Positions 22,837 to 32,202 of a DNA stretch of 45,183 nt are shown piece after piece. A program made the position numbers and the translations under genes. The stretch is from a virus. Under the pieces are notes generated by a model, which did no database searches, was not told where the DNA came from, and saw nothing but the letters and a program-made list of their open reading frames with translations. The DNA lies in IMG/VR virus record IMGVR_UViG_3300049484_000153, positions 1-45,183 of that record. One strand, given 5' to 3'. The stretch's first letter is position 1. Each line of letters opens with the position of its first letter.

Positions 22837-22845
22837 AGTAGGGCC

Positions 22846-25572
22846 ATGGCACTTCTGGTTGGTGAGCTCTACGCACTCCTCAAACTTGAGAAGAAGGCCT
22901 TCATGGTGGGCCTCGCTCAAGCGGAGGCTGCTTCGAAGGCTGCGAGTGGGTCGATTGCGTCTTCATTCCTCGGTGCTGGGAAGATCATTGCGCTTGGACT
23001 CGCCGCTGCAGTTGTAGGTCTCGCCGCGTTTGGCGGAGCTGCCATCGGAGCATCGACTGAGTTTGAGAAGGGGATGGCGAATGTCCAGACCCTGATCGGT
23101 ACTGGATCCGCAGTCGATGCTCGTATTGAGCAACTCGGCGAGTCTGTCAAACAGATGTCGATGACCACGGGCAAGTCCCTCAAGGACTTGACCAGAGGTC
23201 TCTACGACGTCATCGGTACGTTCACCGACACCGCCGACTCAGCCAAGTGGCTTGAGATCGCAGCGAAGGCCGGCGCCGCTGGTATGTCGACCACGCACGA
23301 TGCCATCCTTCTTCTCTCCGCCGTCACGAAGGCGTACGGAGACACATCATTCGAAGCTGCGCAGAAGGCGTCTGACCTCATCTTCGAGACAGCGAACCTC
23401 GGTGTCACGACGTTCCCAGAGATGGCCGCATCGATGGGCAAGGTCCTTCCTATCGCCGCGGCTCTGAAGGTCTCGCAAGAAGAACTTTTCGGCGCGATGG
23501 CCACACTGACTGGTGTGACTGGCGACACTGCTCTCGTGACCACTCAACTTCGCTCTGTCATGAATGCCTTCCTCAAGCCAAACACCTTGATGCGGAAGGC
23601 CATCGAAGAGACTGGGTTCGCGAGCGGCGCCGCGATGGTCAAGCAGGTTGGCCTCAGTGGAGCGATGAAGCTCATTGGCGGAACGTCTGTCACGGCCTCA
23701 CGCGGTATCGCTGCAGTCTTTGGTCGTGTTGAAGCTCTGACCGCTGTCCTTGCTCTTAGCGGCGCTCAGGCCGACGATTGGGTGTGGAAGACCGAGGCGA
23801 TGCGGAACGCCGCTGGTCGAACTGATCGCGCCTTTGCTATCCAACAGGCAACGGTCGCCGCCATGGTTGCTCGCATCGGGACTTCGTTGGAAGTCCTCGC
23901 TGTGAACATTGGCGATAAGCTCATGCCGATGTGGGCTTCATTCCTACGTTGGATTGAAGAGAACATGCCCACCATTCAAGAAATCGTCCTGACTGTTGTC
24001 GATGCACTCGTGGTTGGGCTTTCTATCCTTGCTGGCGCTATTGGATGGGCTATCGACAAGATCTCTACAGCCTGGAAGATCCTCGGTGATCTTGGGATGC
24101 AAGGCCCAGTCATCGCCGCGGTCGTCCTTCTCATCACTGCGGCCTTTGTCGCTTGGGGCGTCGCCGCTGCAGGAGCGGCTATCGGAGTCATTGCTGCGAC
24201 GTGGCCTGTTCTCGCGATCATTGCGGCGATTGCTATTGCGATCAAACTTTTGTCAATGGTCTTTGAACACTTTGGTATCGGTGTCGAAGACATCTTCAAC
24301 TTCCTTCAAGGGATTGTGAAGGCCTTCCTCCAGGCTTTCCTTTCTGTTGCCGGTTCGATCATGAACGTGATCGCGCAGATCCCTGGTCCGATGCAGGATG
24401 GTGCGAACGCCGTTCGAAAGACCATCGATCAGATGCACGATGATGTTGGCCGATGGGGAACTGATCTTGAGAAGATGGCGAAGAACGCCGGCAACATCGG
24501 AGCTCGGATCTCAAGTGGGTTGAAGCCGGACGGCGGACCCATCATCAACCAGTACAAGGCTACAGGATCCGATGCCGGCGCGGCGCTTCTCGAGGGTCTG
24601 AAGGGATCTCTCGGCGAAGGCCAGACGATGAGTGAGGCTCAACTCGAGGACCTCGGTATCTCGCTTGATGATGCGCTCGCTGCCGGGATCAACGTAGGTG
24701 AACCTGAGGTCGCTAAGGCAGTTGAGTCTCTGGTTCAGCGGTTCGGCACCACTCTCAAGGGTGTTCGTCTGGCTGCGAAGGAAGCCGGTGGCGACGCCAT
24801 GGCCGAGATGGCGAAGGCAATCACCGCTTCTCGTACTGCACCGAAGACAGCGATGGATGCTCTCATCGCGTTGATGAAGACATCTCTTAGCCCCATGAAA
24901 CAGGTCGCGCAGGACGCGGGCATCCTTCTCAGCAAGACACTCGCGAAGGCCTTGAAAGATGGTCGCCCCGATGTCGCTGCGCAAGCGCTCGCAACGGTGA
25001 AGATCACCGCGGATAACCTTGCTCAAACTGCTATCGGCGGTGGGAAGGCCGGTAAGGCCGCGATGAAGGCCTTGGAAAAGGGTATGCGGAGTAAGAGCAA
25101 GGACGTTCGTGATGCGTCACGCCACGCAAAGAACGTCGCTCTTGAAGGTCTCAGGGCTCTCAAAAAGCCTGCTGGTCAAGCAGGATCAGCGGCCGCAACG
25201 GCATTTGGAAAGGGTCTTCGGAATGGTCTTACTGCGCTAACGGCCCAATTGCGCTTGAAGGTTCAGATCGACGGGAAGAAGTTCGGTGGGTACGCATCAG
25301 GCTCATGGAACATCAAGAAGAACGAACTTGCTTTCCTTCATCAGGGTGAGATGGTTATCCCGGCGGCTGCAGCGTCTCGACTCCGTGAAGCGGCGACTTC
25401 GCCAGGTCGGTATGGCGAGATGGCTGGTTCGTCCGGCGGTGGAGTCCAGAACTTCAACATCACAGTCAATCCAGGCAATGACGTGAGTCGCGCGAACGCT
25501 CAACGATTTGGTCAGAGCGTTCTCGATGTCGTTGCAGGTGGTCTCCGTGAACAGCGGGCGAGGTCAGCATGA
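22846..25572 (+). CDS. Tape measure protein
   Basis: A 908-residue protein. The N-terminal third has the TP901-type minor tail motif (STEFEKGMANVQTLIGTGS, then KQMSMTTGKSLKDLTRGLYD). Hydrophobic segments lie near residues 40-70, 380-400 and 415-475, as expected for a protein that enters the host membrane. The remainder is helical and Ala-rich, ending in a short Gly-rich tail. By the usual rule of about 0.15 nm per residue, the tail would be near 135 nm; this is an estimate. No peptidase or lysozyme insertion is seen. The start is the ATG just after the chaperone. Confidence 0.93.
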   Translation: MALLVGELYALLKLEKKAFMVGLAQAEAASKAASGSIASSFLGAGKIIALGLAAAVVGLAAFGGAAIGASTEFEKGMANVQTLIGTGSAVDARIEQLGESVKQMSMTTGKSLKDLTRGLYDVIGTFTDTADSAKWLEIAAKAGAAGMSTTHDAILLLSAVTKAYGDTSFEAAQKASDLIFETANLGVTTFPEMAASMGKVLPIAAALKVSQEELFGAMATLTGVTGDTALVTTQLRSVMNAFLKPNTLMRKAIEETGFASGAAMVKQVGLSGAMKLIGGTSVTASRGIAAVFGRVEALTAVLALSGAQADDWVWKTEAMRNAAGRTDRAFAIQQATVAAMVARIGTSLEVLAVNIGDKLMPMWASFLRWIEENMPTIQEIVLTVVDALVVGLSILAGAIGWAIDKISTAWKILGDLGMQGPVIAAVVLLITAAFVAWGVAAAGAAIGVIAATWPVLAIIAAIAIAIKLLSMVFEHFGIGVEDIFNFLQGIVKAFLQAFLSVAGSIMNVIAQIPGPMQDGANAVRKTIDQMHDDVGRWGTDLEKMAKNAGNIGARISSGLKPDGGPIINQYKATGSDAGAALLEGLKGSLGEGQTMSEAQLEDLGISLDDALAAGINVGEPEVAKAVESLVQRFGTTLKGVRLAAKEAGGDAMAEMAKAITASRTAPKTAMDALIALMKTSLSPMKQVAQDAGILLSKTLAKALKDGRPDVAAQALATVKITADNLAQTAIGGGKAGKAAMKALEKGMRSKSKDVRDASRHAKNVALEGLRALKKPAGQAGSAAATAFGKGLRNGLTALTAQLRLKVQIDGKKFGGYASGSWNIKKNELAFLHQGEMVIPAAAASRLREAATSPGRYGEMAGSSGGGVQNFNITVNPGNDVSRANAQRFGQSVLDVVAGGLREQRARSA

Positions 25573-25931
25573 GTTCATTCACGCTCGCGGGAGAGGATCT
25601 CAACGTCAATGCCTTCTCAGGATTTGATCGTCCGGATGATGTGCAACTCGTCGCTGTTCTCTCGACAGGGACGAGTACTCATGACACGGTCATCCAACAG
25701 GGGAGCGTGCCGAGTCCCATCGCTACACTGTCTGGTCGCACATCGGACTATCTCCAAATCGACCTTCTAAAGCAATACCGAAACTCACACGCTGAGGTCA
25801 CCTTTGTCGAGCCCGATGAAGGCGCGCACGCGGTCGTGATCACATCGTTGAGCGTTCAGAAAGTCGCACCGACTCTCTTCCTTTGGGAGTGGACCGCAAC
25901 GATGATCGAGACTGTCGCGGCGGGTTCCTAA
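25569..25931 (+). CDS. Distal tail-like small protein
   Basis: A 120-residue protein coupled to the tape measure by ATGA and to the next gene by TAATG. Beta-rich with strands around SVPSPIATLSGRTSDYLQID and VVITSLSVQ. Its position equals that of the distal tail or tip-adaptor gene, but it is shorter than most such proteins. Function inferred from place only. Confidence 0.5.
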   Translation: MSSFTLAGEDLNVNAFSGFDRPDDVQLVAVLSTGTSTHDTVIQQGSVPSPIATLSGRTSDYLQIDLLKQYRNSHAEVTFVEPDEGAHAVVITSLSVQKVAPTLFLWEWTATMIETVAAGS

Positions 25932-28405
25932 TGCAAGCGCTCTCGCCAGAACTTGAGGCAATCCTCAAGTCATACTTCCAAGCAGGAGCTTCGGGGTTCA
26001 ATGGGCGCGTCGAGGTTTCAAGCATCCTCGCTCCTGCTGAAGGAACCACAACTAACGTCGCTCTTACCGGGACCGTCACGTATGACGCGCTCGCTGATCC
26101 TGAACCAGTCACGCTCTTCTCTGGGACATGGGGTGACATCGTTCCAACTGATCCAACCAATGTCAATGACGGAAATGATCTGACTTACTCGAGATACCCC
26201 GGGATGGGCGGTTTGCTGGGGTCAGGATCCGTCCTTCGGCGTTGGACGATTGATCTCGGAAGTATGCATGTCATTGAGAACCTCCGCGCCGTCGAGAACT
26301 TTGAACACACGGCTTATTGGGATGGAACTGAATGGATAGACTTTTCAACGAGTTGGGTGCTTCAGTCTAACATCGCTCCAGGCATTGACTCATACACAAT
26401 GACCTTCACACCCATTCAAGCATCGAAGATCCGCGTCGGGAGTCGCATCCCTAATCCGACTGGGACGCTTGGATATTGGGGCGTTGGTGACGCGAGACTC
26501 TACGAGCTCGGCATCATGGGATACCCGCTGACCTATGCGGCGATTAGCATCAAGCCTAAGAGAATGAGCATTGACAAGTCGCTCCGAATGATCGCCGATC
26601 AAGCTTCATTCGAGTTTGTCAATGAGGATCTCCCTCTCGGATGGGGTGCGAACGGTGACTTCCTGACAAATGCGAGAGTGACTGCTTACCAATGGTACGG
26701 CGACGAGGCCGATGAGGTTCAGGTCTTCACTGGCATTGTCGATGCTATCGTGGATAGTCGTGATCCTCTGACGACCGTGATCACGTGTCGGGACATGATG
26801 GGTATCTTGGTTGATCAAACATTCGGCGCTACAGCGCCTCAGACAACCGGAGAGACCGGTGTCGTTCGGACGATGGACAACGGCGTGTACCTCGCGATGG
26901 AAGTGTCAGACATCGTTGAGGACATTCTCGACAGAGCCGGTTGGCCGACCGCTAACCGAGAGATCACGCCTACGAGTTATGTCCTCGACGAATACATCAT
27001 CCCGGACGGAACCTCAAGGGCCGACGCGATCATTGGTGATGATGTTCTGACTGGCCTTGTTGGGTACAGCGCTTGGGCTGATGAACTCGGTGTCTTCCAC
27101 TTCGCACCGACTCTGCTCGCGGGTTCTCTAACGGAACCAGGGACTCCAGCATACACCTTCCGTTCGGGCGAAGACATCGTCAGCCTAAGCGACTCCACCG
27201 ATCAGTATGACCTTCGAACACGGGTCAAGGTTCGTGGTCCACTCACCACACAGACCCTCACCGATACGTGGCGCGAACTCTGGCGGACACGCAAGATCTC
27301 AAAGCCAGTTGGGATCTGGTACGCTCCGTCTGAGCCCACGATCATCCGTGTTCTGGACCGTGGGACCAAGCGCATGTACAGGATCCGCCAGTCGGATCGA
27401 GTCGTGCTTGGCTCGACAGACATAGGCGCCGTCATCACCTACCCGCTTGGTCTTTCGGGTGATCCTTCAGACTCAACGATCTACTGGGTCCTGAATGGTC
27501 CGTGGTTGTGGGGGTCGGGCGCTACAAACCAGATTGTCAAGGTTCGTAAGAGTGACTCGCACGTTCTCGCTCGCTACAACCTCCCGTCAGGCAACTGGTC
27601 CTCGATCAAGGTCTCGGGTTCCTACATCTACCTCGCAAACCTTTCAACGGATCGGATCTACCGGCGGTCCAAGTCGACTGGCGCTGCGGTCGATGACTTC
27701 CGCCACACCTACTCGAGCGTCCTCCAATCCAACCCATCCGGCATCATGATCGACGGCACCGAGATCAATGTGTTCTGGTCGAATGGTGGGACTACGGCAA
27801 GGTTCCTTCAGTGCGACGAAAGCGCACCAGGGACTGTCACCAAACGAGTCAAGACGGCCGGTACCGTCCTCGTTGGTGGTGAGATGGATACCACGACTCA
27901 CACCGAGTGTTGGGGAGGATCTGACTCGCTTGGATTGGTCGCCAAGTTCACACTCGTCGCTCTCGTTGATGTCACGACCGAAGTCTTCGCAGAGGTTGTC
28001 GACATCGATCTCGAGGATGAACTTGGTGGTCTTGCTGAGAGCGAGTCACGTGTCCACGACGCTCACACCGGCGACGCTGCTCACGCTTTCGAGATCCGCA
28101 GAGATACACTTGACATCGCTATCGTCACGTCGTTGGCGCAGGCGACCGAGACAGCGATGCGTCGTCTTGACATGTTGTCTCAGCGTCGGCGTGTTCTGGA
28201 CACCGGTATAATCGGAAACCCGGCCCTCCAAAAGACGGACCTTGTCAGAGTGGAAGATCCATTGACAGCAATCGCTGAGGACATGATCATCGACACTTAC
28301 CGATCCGAGATGACCGCTGATGGCACCTATCTCGGAACGTTAGCGTTGCTTCCTGTCTCATCTCCAGACGAGACTGTGACAGATGATGGTACGGCAACCG
28401 AATGA
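25931..28405 (+). CDS. Large tail-tip protein with discoidin-like and propeller-like regions
   Basis: An 824-residue tail protein. It starts with a helix and a short tail-hub-like region. Residues about 65-180 resemble a discoidin/F5-8C carbohydrate-binding fold (LRRWTIDLGSMHVIENLRAVENF, then YWDGTEWIDFSTSW). The middle returns to the hub-like fold (VITCRDMMGILVDQ). Residues about 480-680 have repeating Trp/Tyr/Ser-rich strands (STIYWVLNGPWLW, SIKVSGSYIYLANL, GIMIDGTEINVFW) like a beta-propeller. It ends with another hub-like region. It probably forms the tail tip and contacts host-surface glycan. Confidence 0.7.
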   Translation: MQALSPELEAILKSYFQAGASGFNGRVEVSSILAPAEGTTTNVALTGTVTYDALADPEPVTLFSGTWGDIVPTDPTNVNDGNDLTYSRYPGMGGLLGSGSVLRRWTIDLGSMHVIENLRAVENFEHTAYWDGTEWIDFSTSWVLQSNIAPGIDSYTMTFTPIQASKIRVGSRIPNPTGTLGYWGVGDARLYELGIMGYPLTYAAISIKPKRMSIDKSLRMIADQASFEFVNEDLPLGWGANGDFLTNARVTAYQWYGDEADEVQVFTGIVDAIVDSRDPLTTVITCRDMMGILVDQTFGATAPQTTGETGVVRTMDNGVYLAMEVSDIVEDILDRAGWPTANREITPTSYVLDEYIIPDGTSRADAIIGDDVLTGLVGYSAWADELGVFHFAPTLLAGSLTEPGTPAYTFRSGEDIVSLSDSTDQYDLRTRVKVRGPLTTQTLTDTWRELWRTRKISKPVGIWYAPSEPTIIRVLDRGTKRMYRIRQSDRVVLGSTDIGAVITYPLGLSGDPSDSTIYWVLNGPWLWGSGATNQIVKVRKSDSHVLARYNLPSGNWSSIKVSGSYIYLANLSTDRIYRRSKSTGAAVDDFRHTYSSVLQSNPSGIMIDGTEINVFWSNGGTTARFLQCDESAPGTVTKRVKTAGTVLVGGEMDTTTHTECWGGSDSLGLVAKFTLVALVDVTTEVFAEVVDIDLEDELGGLAESESRVHDAHTGDAAHAFEIRRDTLDIAIVTSLAQATETAMRRLDMLSQRRRVLDTGIIGNPALQKTDLVRVEDPLTAIAEDMIIDTYRSEMTADGTYLGTLALLPVSSPDETVTDDGTATE

Positions 28406-28740
28406 CAAGTGTACGCGACTATGCTGTCCTCTATCTTGGTGCCTCAGGAAAGAAGGTTGGAGGTTCTCTGGGAGGCGGTAATGTCTCCACTGGGACAACG
28501 CCTCATATCCTTGATGGTGTAGAACACACGTTGGCTGGGGATAGTACTCGTCTCGATGCATCAACGACTGCTCATGGGCTTCTGCCTAAGTTGTCGGGCG
28601 ACGCAACGACATTCCTCAACGGTCTTGGCGCATTTGCGTCCCTTGGGTCTCTTCCTGTATGGGAGCCAATGATCGCTAGCGACGGTACGGTGATGACCGA
28701 CGGCTTACTCAATCCGATGATGCATGAGGTCACATACTAA
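28402..28740 (+). CDS. Small tail fibre protein
   Basis: A 112-residue protein with a central fibre-like segment, [20 protein letters not shown], then [18 protein letters not shown]; such sequences are common at fibre tails and necks. Coupled by ATGA and TAATG to its neighbours. Likely a fibre or attachment piece of the tail tip. Confidence 0.62.
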   Translation: MTSVRDYAVLYLGASGKKVGGSLGGGNVSTGTTPHILDGVEHTLAGDSTRLDASTTAHGLLPKLSGDATTFLNGLGAFASLGSLPVWEPMIASDGTVMTDGLLNPMMHEVTY

Positions 28741-29795
28741 TGGCTGGACCCACCGTACTGTTCAAGACCGGTATCCATTCTGCTCGACCTGCCTCGGCCG
28801 CCGGGACCGTTCTCTACTTCTGCACGACTCACAACAAGATCGAACTCGACAGTGGCACGTCGTGGTCTGATCTATTCGATCTCACAACCGTTCCTTCTTC
28901 GGACGCTGAACTCACGGCACTCGCCGCCCTAACTTCCGCAGCAGATAAGGTGCCGTACTTCACCGGATCCGGGACTGCGGCGCTCGCCGATCTCACTTCG
29001 TTCGTGCGGACAATCCTTGATGATGTGGATGCGGCGGCTGTACGCACAACGTTGGGTCTCGGGACAGCTGCGACTCAAGCCTCTACTGCATTCGATGCTG
29101 CTGGTGATGCGGCCGCTGTCAAGGGTCTTCCTCTGGCGCTCACAGGCGCCGTCTCCGCCACGCGCTATGCCGGTGGTACGGCGTCCGTCGCTCCAACGAC
29201 AGGGACATTCGCTGTCGGAGACTTCGTTGTCGCTCAGACAGGCTCGATCTTTGTCTGCACAGTCGCTGGGACACCTGGAACATGGGTCAGTATCGTGGCT
29301 GGCGGCATCACTGGTCTCGTCGTCAAAGACGAAGGCTCCACTCTCACGACAGATGCGACTACTCTGGACTTTGTTGGTTCTGGCGTCACCGCTTCAGGTA
29401 CTGGCGCATCGAAGACGATCACTATCCCTGGTGCGGCAGTCTCGGCTATCGAGATCGTCATTGACGGTGGAGGCGTGGCCATTACGACCGGCATCAAAGG
29501 TGATCTGGTCGTTCCCTTTGCGTGCACGATCAACGAAGCAACCATCCTCGCTGACCAATCAGGATCTATCGTCATCGATGTCTGGAAAGACACGTATGCG
29601 AACTATCCTCCAGTTGTGGGTGACTCGATCACGGCTTCTGCAAAGCCGACGATCTCGAGCGCGACTAAGTCTCAAGATGCGACTCTCACTGGATGGACAA
29701 CGAGTGTTTCCGCTGGTGACACCCTCCGGTTCAATGTAGACTCCTGCACGTCGATCACCCGTATCGTGCTCGTCCTGAAGGTTACACGAACCTAA
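28740..29795 (+). CDS. Tail fibre protein
   Basis: A 351-residue protein. The N-terminal region is a small beta domain with a typical neck ([18 protein letters not shown]). Residues about 85-125 have [20 protein letters not shown], a helical coil seen in many phage fibres. The following part is Gly/Ala/Thr-rich, then a C-terminal beta-sandwich-like domain ([20 protein letters not shown] to LVLKVTRT) that could be the receptor-binding tip. Confidence 0.75.
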   Translation: MAGPTVLFKTGIHSARPASAAGTVLYFCTTHNKIELDSGTSWSDLFDLTTVPSSDAELTALAALTSAADKVPYFTGSGTAALADLTSFVRTILDDVDAAAVRTTLGLGTAATQASTAFDAAGDAAAVKGLPLALTGAVSATRYAGGTASVAPTTGTFAVGDFVVAQTGSIFVCTVAGTPGTWVSIVAGGITGLVVKDEGSTLTTDATTLDFVGSGVTASGTGASKTITIPGAAVSAIEIVIDGGGVAITTGIKGDLVVPFACTINEATILADQSGSIVIDVWKDTYANYPPVVGDSITASAKPTISSATKSQDATLTGWTTSVSAGDTLRFNVDSCTSITRIVLVLKVTRT

Positions 29796-30460
29796 TGGCA
29801 ATCGCTCTAAGAGGATCCGCCACATCGGCGACATCCATCTCAGCCTCTTCAGTATCTATCAACTATCCAACAGGGCACGTCAGCGGAGACGTGCTTGTCA
29901 TGATGGTCTCACACATCTATTCAGGTGGACTCGGCATCACGACTCCTACTGGGTGGACACTACTCACGTCGCAGACTGTTGGGTTCATTCTTCAAAAGAC
30001 TTTTTGGCGGGTTGATGATGGTACACTTGGATCAAGTCTCACTGTCAACGTCAACTTGTCGGGCGGCACAAATGTCATCATGTATGCCTTCTCTGGGGCA
30101 TCTACATCCGCTCCAGCATCTGCGCAATACGCAGGTAATGCAACGACATCGGCCACAGCGACATTCAACGCCTTAGGAACGTGGGCAAGTAACAACGGCT
30201 GGGATCTCTGTTTCGCAACCTTCTACCAAGGAGGTTCTGCTGTCACTGCAGGAGAGGTTTCAGGATACACATCAGGGCCTACACCAAACGTATCCACGTG
30301 GGGTCGATCTCACGCAAATGACTTGACTCAAACTGGTGTCACCACTATCGGGTCAAAGACAGCGACATGGAGTGCGTCGCGAGATAATGCGACAGCGCAC
30401 ATCTTCATCGGTGAGCCGGTTACCGCAGTCACGACGTTCCAAACTGCGATCATTCTCTAA
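29795..30460 (+). CDS. Minor tail or receptor-binding beta protein
   Basis: A 221-residue Ser/Thr/Gly-rich protein starting at TAATG. It resembles minor tail proteins with one extracellular sandwich domain: PTGHVSGDVLVMMVSHIYSG, TPTGWTLLTSQTVG, and regular strands to the end. Last gene of the tail operon. It may bind the host receptor. Confidence 0.62.
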   Translation: MAIALRGSATSATSISASSVSINYPTGHVSGDVLVMMVSHIYSGGLGITTPTGWTLLTSQTVGFILQKTFWRVDDGTLGSSLTVNVNLSGGTNVIMYAFSGASTSAPASAQYAGNATTSATATFNALGTWASNNGWDLCFATFYQGGSAVTAGEVSGYTSGPTPNVSTWGRSHANDLTQTGVTTIGSKTATWSASRDNATAHIFIGEPVTAVTTFQTAIIL

Positions 30461-30522
30461 TGGCGCTAGGATTAGGATACGTACATGAACGGCTGTAACG
30501 GGTGACACACACTGGAGAAGGC

Positions 30523-30888
30523 ATGGTAGACCCATCTGCTCCGCTATCTTGGAGGGATGTTTACCGCGCCGTAAACGAGTCCGAGACCCGCATCGTTGCT
30601 GCGATCACAGATGCCACAAAACCTATCATCTCTCTGCAATCAGATCATGAGCAACGCCTTCGTGATCTAGAGTTACACGGGTCTTCCGAAGCGCGGGAAG
30701 CCAAAAGATCCGTAGATGCTCTCTGGATCAAGCACGACGCGCTGAAGTTGGTGGTTGATGCCAACACAGCGCGATCACAGGGCGCTTTCGGAGCGCTTGG
30801 ATGGGGCAAACAGATTGTCCTTGTCGCGATGGCTGTTATGGGCGCCATCATTGCCGTCGCTGAGTTCATCGCGCGCATCTCTCAGTAA
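30523..30888 (+). CDS. Holin-like single-TM protein with coiled coil
   Basis: A 121-residue protein. I start at the ATG at 30523, preceded by GGAGAAGGC, instead of the GTG at 30502. A charged helical region (about 15-85) is followed by one transmembrane helix (IVLVAMAVMGAIIAVAEFIA, about 96-115). This is the design of small phage membrane proteins next to endolysins, often called holin or LysM-like accessory proteins. It could be a holin, antiholin or spanin-like factor. Confidence 0.6.
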   Translation: MVDPSAPLSWRDVYRAVNESETRIVAAITDATKPIISLQSDHEQRLRDLELHGSSEAREAKRSVDALWIKHDALKLVVDANTARSQGAFGALGWGKQIVLVAMAVMGAIIAVAEFIARISQ

Positions 30889-30904
30889 CACCTGAAGGGA
30901 CACT

Positions 30905-31714
30905 ATGACTACACCGGCTCTCGTTTCACGAGCACAACATGCGCACGTGACTGAACGTGAGAATGCGCATAGATGGCCCAATGGCTGGTACGATGATGCG
31001 TCCTGGGAAGACTGCACCTTCATGTCAGGTGTCGAGCTCGCCCGACTCTGCCGTGCAGCGAAGATCCCGGCTTCTCATGCCGAAGGCGAACGGCTCCGCC
31101 AGGCTGCGGGTCAGCGTCCGATGGGCGGAACCAATCAGTATGACCTCAAGCGAGGCTTCCTCCGACGGTATGGATGGAACGCGCCTACACCGATCTCGGG
31201 CTTCGCCGCCCTCTGGCGGGATCTGAGACCCGGACATGCGGCTACAGCGACTGGTGTAATGGGCGTCTTTGCCTACAACCATCGTCTTCGTCGGTGGGAC
31301 AGAAACTTCAACGGTAGGCACTGTGTCCTGATCGTGCGTGTCGACTCGACCGACCGCGTGTGGTGGTGCGACCCTCTCGCTCCGCAGGGAACCTACAATG
31401 GCGAGTGGGTGACCAAGGCCGAGTTGAAGAAGTACGTGGACGCGATCACCCGCTTTGGTGGGCGACACATCGTCGCTAAGGTTCGCTCCTACTATGTCTG
31501 CAGTGTCAAGGATCAGGCTCGTCTCTACAAGCGTTCCGATCTCAAGCCGACACTCCAGGACATCATCATCCACCCTGGTCCGCGAACGATGCCTTTCAAG
31601 GGGCAAGCCACGAGTGCCGCAAAGAAGGTAGAGTACGTGAACGCGAAGGGCGTGCGCACCGGCCGCTACTACTTCGTGAAGAATGCGAACATCACCGGTG
31701 TCAGGGCGCTATAG
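30905..31714 (+). CDS. Endolysin, papain-like/C39-type cysteine peptidase
   Basis: A 269-residue protein in the lysis cassette. The likely catalytic triad is C37 (in SWEDCTFMSGVELARL), H139 (GRHCVLIVRV) and D156 (WWCDPLAP), as in the C39-like peptidase lysins of actinobacteriophages. The C-terminal about 60 residues are basic and may bind the cell wall. It would cut the peptide part of peptidoglycan. It has no signal peptide, so it depends on a holin. The two membrane proteins flanking it support the call. Confidence 0.75.
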   Translation: MTTPALVSRAQHAHVTERENAHRWPNGWYDDASWEDCTFMSGVELARLCRAAKIPASHAEGERLRQAAGQRPMGGTNQYDLKRGFLRRYGWNAPTPISGFAALWRDLRPGHAATATGVMGVFAYNHRLRRWDRNFNGRHCVLIVRVDSTDRVWWCDPLAPQGTYNGEWVTKAELKKYVDAITRFGGRHIVAKVRSYYVCSVKDQARLYKRSDLKPTLQDIIIHPGPRTMPFKGQATSAAKKVEYVNAKGVRTGRYYFVKNANITGVRAL

Positions 31715-31730
31715 CGCCAATAGGAGGATC

Positions 31731-32030
31731 ATGGGCATCTTCAACAAGGAACCGGCTCTCATCATCGGCACCGCCGTCACCATCCTGGTCGGCGCCATCG
31801 CCACGCTCTCCGGCAACGGGTTCATCAGCGATGCGGCCGCTGGCAAGGCCACCGACCTTGTCAACTCCATCGCTCAGCTCCTCGTCCTGCTCGCGCCACT
31901 CATCGCCACGGCGGTGACCCGTGGTCAGGTCTACTCGCCCGAGACGGTCGAAGTGATCGTCGAGGACATGGCAGTCGAGGGTGCCGCAAACGATGTGGTG
32001 CCGTTCGACCCTGCTGCTGACAACGCTTGA
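31731..32030 (+). CDS. Holin, two transmembrane segments
   Basis: A 99-residue protein with an AGGAGGATC site directly before the ATG. Two hydrophobic segments (about 9-27 and 45-63) are separated by a short Gly/Asp/Ala loop, and the C-terminal tail is acidic. This is a common holin topology. It is the last gene before the hairpin and regulatory region at 32056. Confidence 0.78.
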   Translation: MGIFNKEPALIIGTAVTILVGAIATLSGNGFISDAAAGKATDLVNSIAQLLVLLAPLIATAVTRGQVYSPETVEVIVEDMAVEGAANDVVPFDPAADNA

Positions 32031-32055
32031 GACGGTCCTAACCACCAACCACTCT

Positions 32056-32079
32056 CGGCCTGGATCTAAGTCCAGGCCG
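32056..32079 (+). terminator. Hairpin after the lysis cassette
   Basis: CGGCCTGGA (32056-32064) and TCCAGGCCG (32071-32079) form a perfect 9-bp stem with a 6-base loop. No T tract follows, so termination may be partial or need help; RNA stabilisation is an alternative. Confidence 0.55.
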
Positions 32080-32098
32080 ATGGTGTGTATAAAGCAGA

Positions 32099-32122
32099 GA
32101 ATATTCAGTCGAATATTCAGTC
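32099..32122 (+). promoter_or_regulatory. Perfect 12-bp tandem repeat, possible operator
   Basis: GAATATTCAGTC occurs twice, head to tail, in an A+T-rich pocket of an otherwise G+C-rich genome. A TATATA box follows at 32130 and the MoxR gene starts 80 bases later. Each unit contains the palindrome GAATATTC, so a dimeric regulator could bind twice. Confidence 0.55.
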
Positions 32123-32202
32123 AACATCCTATATACATCGCCTGCGATCTTCGGTAAGTTAGTCGTACCGGATCGCCGATCCGACCACCGAGGAGAACTT
32201 CA

